Source: Callipepla californica brunnescens (taxonomy: Eukaryota > Chordata > Aves > Galliformes > Odontophoridae). From it: 64,000 nucleotides of DNA. The notes under the pieces were generated by a model. That model was given only the letters and a program-made list of their open reading frames with translations, was not told the DNA's origin and did no database searches. The translations under genes and the position numbers were made by a program. Positions 62,249 to 64,000 of this stretch are shown piece after piece; within the stretch, counting starts at the first letter, position 1, and each line of letters starts with the position of its first letter. The stretch is taken from the NCBI GenBank assembly GCA_023055505.1, contig JALIRH010000010.1, positions 3,907,501 through 3,971,500 of the forward strand, given 5' to 3'.

Positions 62249-62739
62249 GTAAGCAATGCCGCATGTCTTCTCTTCAGTGGCTCTGGCAGTTCTATTTCTT
62301 GCTTTCATCACTAAATGTTGAGCTCCTGCTACAAGAGTTTTAAGTTAACTTCTGCACAGTTGACAACAAATTAAAGATAGCAAATTACACGTGTGCTGAA
62401 CCAGCAGTGGAAATGGATTCAAAAGTAGCCAACGTCATCAGGATGCAAAGTTGAACAACAGTAAGAGAAACAATTTAACATTCATATGGAGTTCACCTAA
62501 CAATCAGCAAGCAAATTCTTGTTTTCGTTTCCAGCTACCAGTGTCATTTTCTTTCAAGAGAAATTGAATACAGGGGTTTAAAAAATCCAAATGATAAAAT
62601 TTCTCACCGTAGCTGTGGCGTCCTCAAGATTAATCTTCCCTCTGCAGCAGGCAAAACCTTCCTGTCCCTTTAGATTTGACTGAGCAAGTGTCAGTGACTG
62701 ACCTGTGCAACCTGCAAAGGGAAGCCTGCTTTAGTGGGG

Positions 62740-62812
62740 GGGGAGAGGGAGAGGGTTGGATTCCATGATCTCTTGAGATCCCTTCTAACCCCTGTGATTC
62801 AGTGATTCTTTT
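62740..62812 (+). mobile_element. CR1 LINE 3' fragment
   Basis: gggttggattccatgatctc, then ttgagatcccttctaacccc and tgtgattcagtgattctt: sense CR1 3' end with its terminal ATTCTGTGATTCT-like repeat. Confidence 0.85.
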
Positions 62813-62874
62813 CTTGAGGACTGTTTGTTTTGAATGATATAGTACATTAAAACTGATTTATTATTTATTTTTAG

Positions 62875-62918
62875 TAACAAAAAATCTTTTATGTGAAGGT
62901 GCTGAGTACTGGCAGTAG
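62875..62918 (+). CDS. Candidate ADAM23 tail exon with early stop (44 nt)
   Basis: A T-rich tract and acceptor atttttag at 62874 are followed 44 bases later by a perfect consensus donor AG|GTGAGT. Joined in phase 2 after either transmembrane exon, it reads N/D-N-K-K-S-F-M and then TGA at 62893-62895. The stop lies about 23 nt before the donor, close enough that nonsense-mediated decay would not be expected. The start NNKK loosely resembles the NVKK start of the usual tail. This is a prediction from splice signals and frame only. Confidence 0.3.
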
Positions 62919-64000
62919 GTGAGTAGTTTTCAGTAACAGAAGTGTGTTACTGAAACAGCTGTCTCAGAATACCAGGCTAACTTTTGGCTCTTAGTGCTGA
63001 TTTTTTTTTTTGTTATTATTATTGATTCACAGCTTTTTTAAGAATTTAGCTCAGGTGTAGAGAGTTTGAAGCGTCTCCTGAGAAATGAAAAGCTTTCAGT
63101 TCAGTGTGTTTGTAATTATTGAGCGCAGCACAGCAGTCATTGTACTTGTGACTGTTACATGAGAGCCTCACACAGAAATTCTGATTTCTTGGTTGGTGTG
63201 AGGTCCGTATGCCCACATGATCCACATTTGGTACCAGGGGCCTACATTTAGAACCAGTCATTTTAACCTTACAAATTGTGGAAGCATTAAGCACAGGATA
63301 GGTAAATTCTAACAGTATTTGTTGCTATTGCTTTTCAATAACATAAATTAAAAGCAAGCCATACTATGACAAACTATAATTTCTCAACAGTCAGGGTTTT
63401 ATAATAATTGAAAGAAATAATGTATGGTCTATATTCGTATTCTGTGACTGAGTTAAGTGGAAAAAAAAAAGTTTCCTAATTAAGAAGGTTATCAGAATAG
63501 AAAATAACGATCAGGCCTGTTTATCTGTTGATTCACTTCCAGAGTCACCTAAAAACGTTTGCTGTCTTATTTTTGACTATTTCATTTTCTTAGGATCTGG
63601 CAGCCTTAATGACGCATGCATACAGAAGCAAAATAAAGCTAACTGTCTCTCAGCCCAGGTGAAAGCATAGAGCAGTTTGCCCTTTCTTCTGAAAAAGGCA
63701 GTTCTTACTTGGTGTTGCAGTGCTTTCCAGTCTCGGTGCTTGCAGGAGGACCCAGGACCCGCTGCATTCCTTCAGGTGGTTCTCCCAGCGCTGCTGTGGG
63801 CTTTGTGCGGTGCAGCGGAGCGGGCGGGGAGCAGTGGGCAGCAGCACTCCCTGCGTGTCCCCAGACACTGGCAAAGCTGCGGGCTGGTAGCAGTAACGGA
63901 GCTGCAACACTGGCGTTCCGGGCTCTTCGTCTGCTTCAGTAAGAACAGATCTCATACAGAATTTCTAAGAATCCTCAGTCAAGCATTTTTTTTTAAGCAT

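Larger units (their letters stand above)
62249..64000 (+). other. ADAM23: Intron after the transmembrane exons, to the window end
   Basis: No sequence encoding the expected NVKKRRFDP tail was found, so the usual terminal exon should lie further downstream. Contains a CR1 fragment (62740-62812), the 44-nt candidate exon (62875-62918) and an AATAAA at 63632-63637. From 63700 to 63950 GC content rises. Confidence 0.75.

Noticed and set aside
1..64000. CRISPR arrays, operons, prophage or bacterial features
   Set aside because: The window is vertebrate nuclear DNA with spliced exons; no regularly spaced repeats were seen.

Overview
The window is vertebrate nuclear DNA: one large split gene on the + strand, AT-rich introns, a CpG-island promoter and interspersed repeats. 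The repeats point to a bird. Several fragments are CR1 LINEs, and one is a Galluhop-type mariner typical of the chicken genome. The most likely source is a galliform such as Gallus; this assignment is inference.

The gene is ADAM23. Twenty-four constitutive coding exons and two alternative transmembrane exons can be placed at 10557-62248. Every junction keeps the reading frame, and the joined protein matches the remembered mammalian ADAM23 domain for domain: signal peptide, prodomain, basic convertase site, metalloprotease domain without the zinc motif, disintegrin, cysteine-rich, EGF-like and transmembrane segments. About 791 residues are encoded here. The last exon, for the short basic cytoplasmic tail, was not found and probably lies beyond 64000.

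Layout. 1-525 is an old CR1 copy; 526-9960 is upstream DNA with no recognisable gene. 9960-11080 is a CpG island holding the probable promoter, 5'UTR and exon 1. 11634-36362 holds exons 2-9 (prodomain, convertase site, start of the catalytic domain), separated by introns of up to 9 kb. 38903-47193 holds exons 10-15 (pseudo-catalytic domain). 49287-50833 holds exons 16-19 (disintegrin and start of the cysteine-rich region), the first of which ends in a GC splice donor. 51304-55868 holds exons 20-24 (cysteine-rich and EGF-like). 58866-58956 and 62158-62248 are two 91-nt exons of identical phase, each encoding a complete transmembrane segment.

The product is a catalytically inactive neuronal surface ADAM, known as a receptor for LGI proteins and a ligand of integrin alphavbeta3. 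The most interesting parts of the window concern alternative C-termini: the duplicated transmembrane exons, a weak donor on exon 24, and an unannotated 44-nt candidate exon that would end the tail early. Also notable are the GC-AG intron and an upstream ATG that overlaps the main start out of frame.
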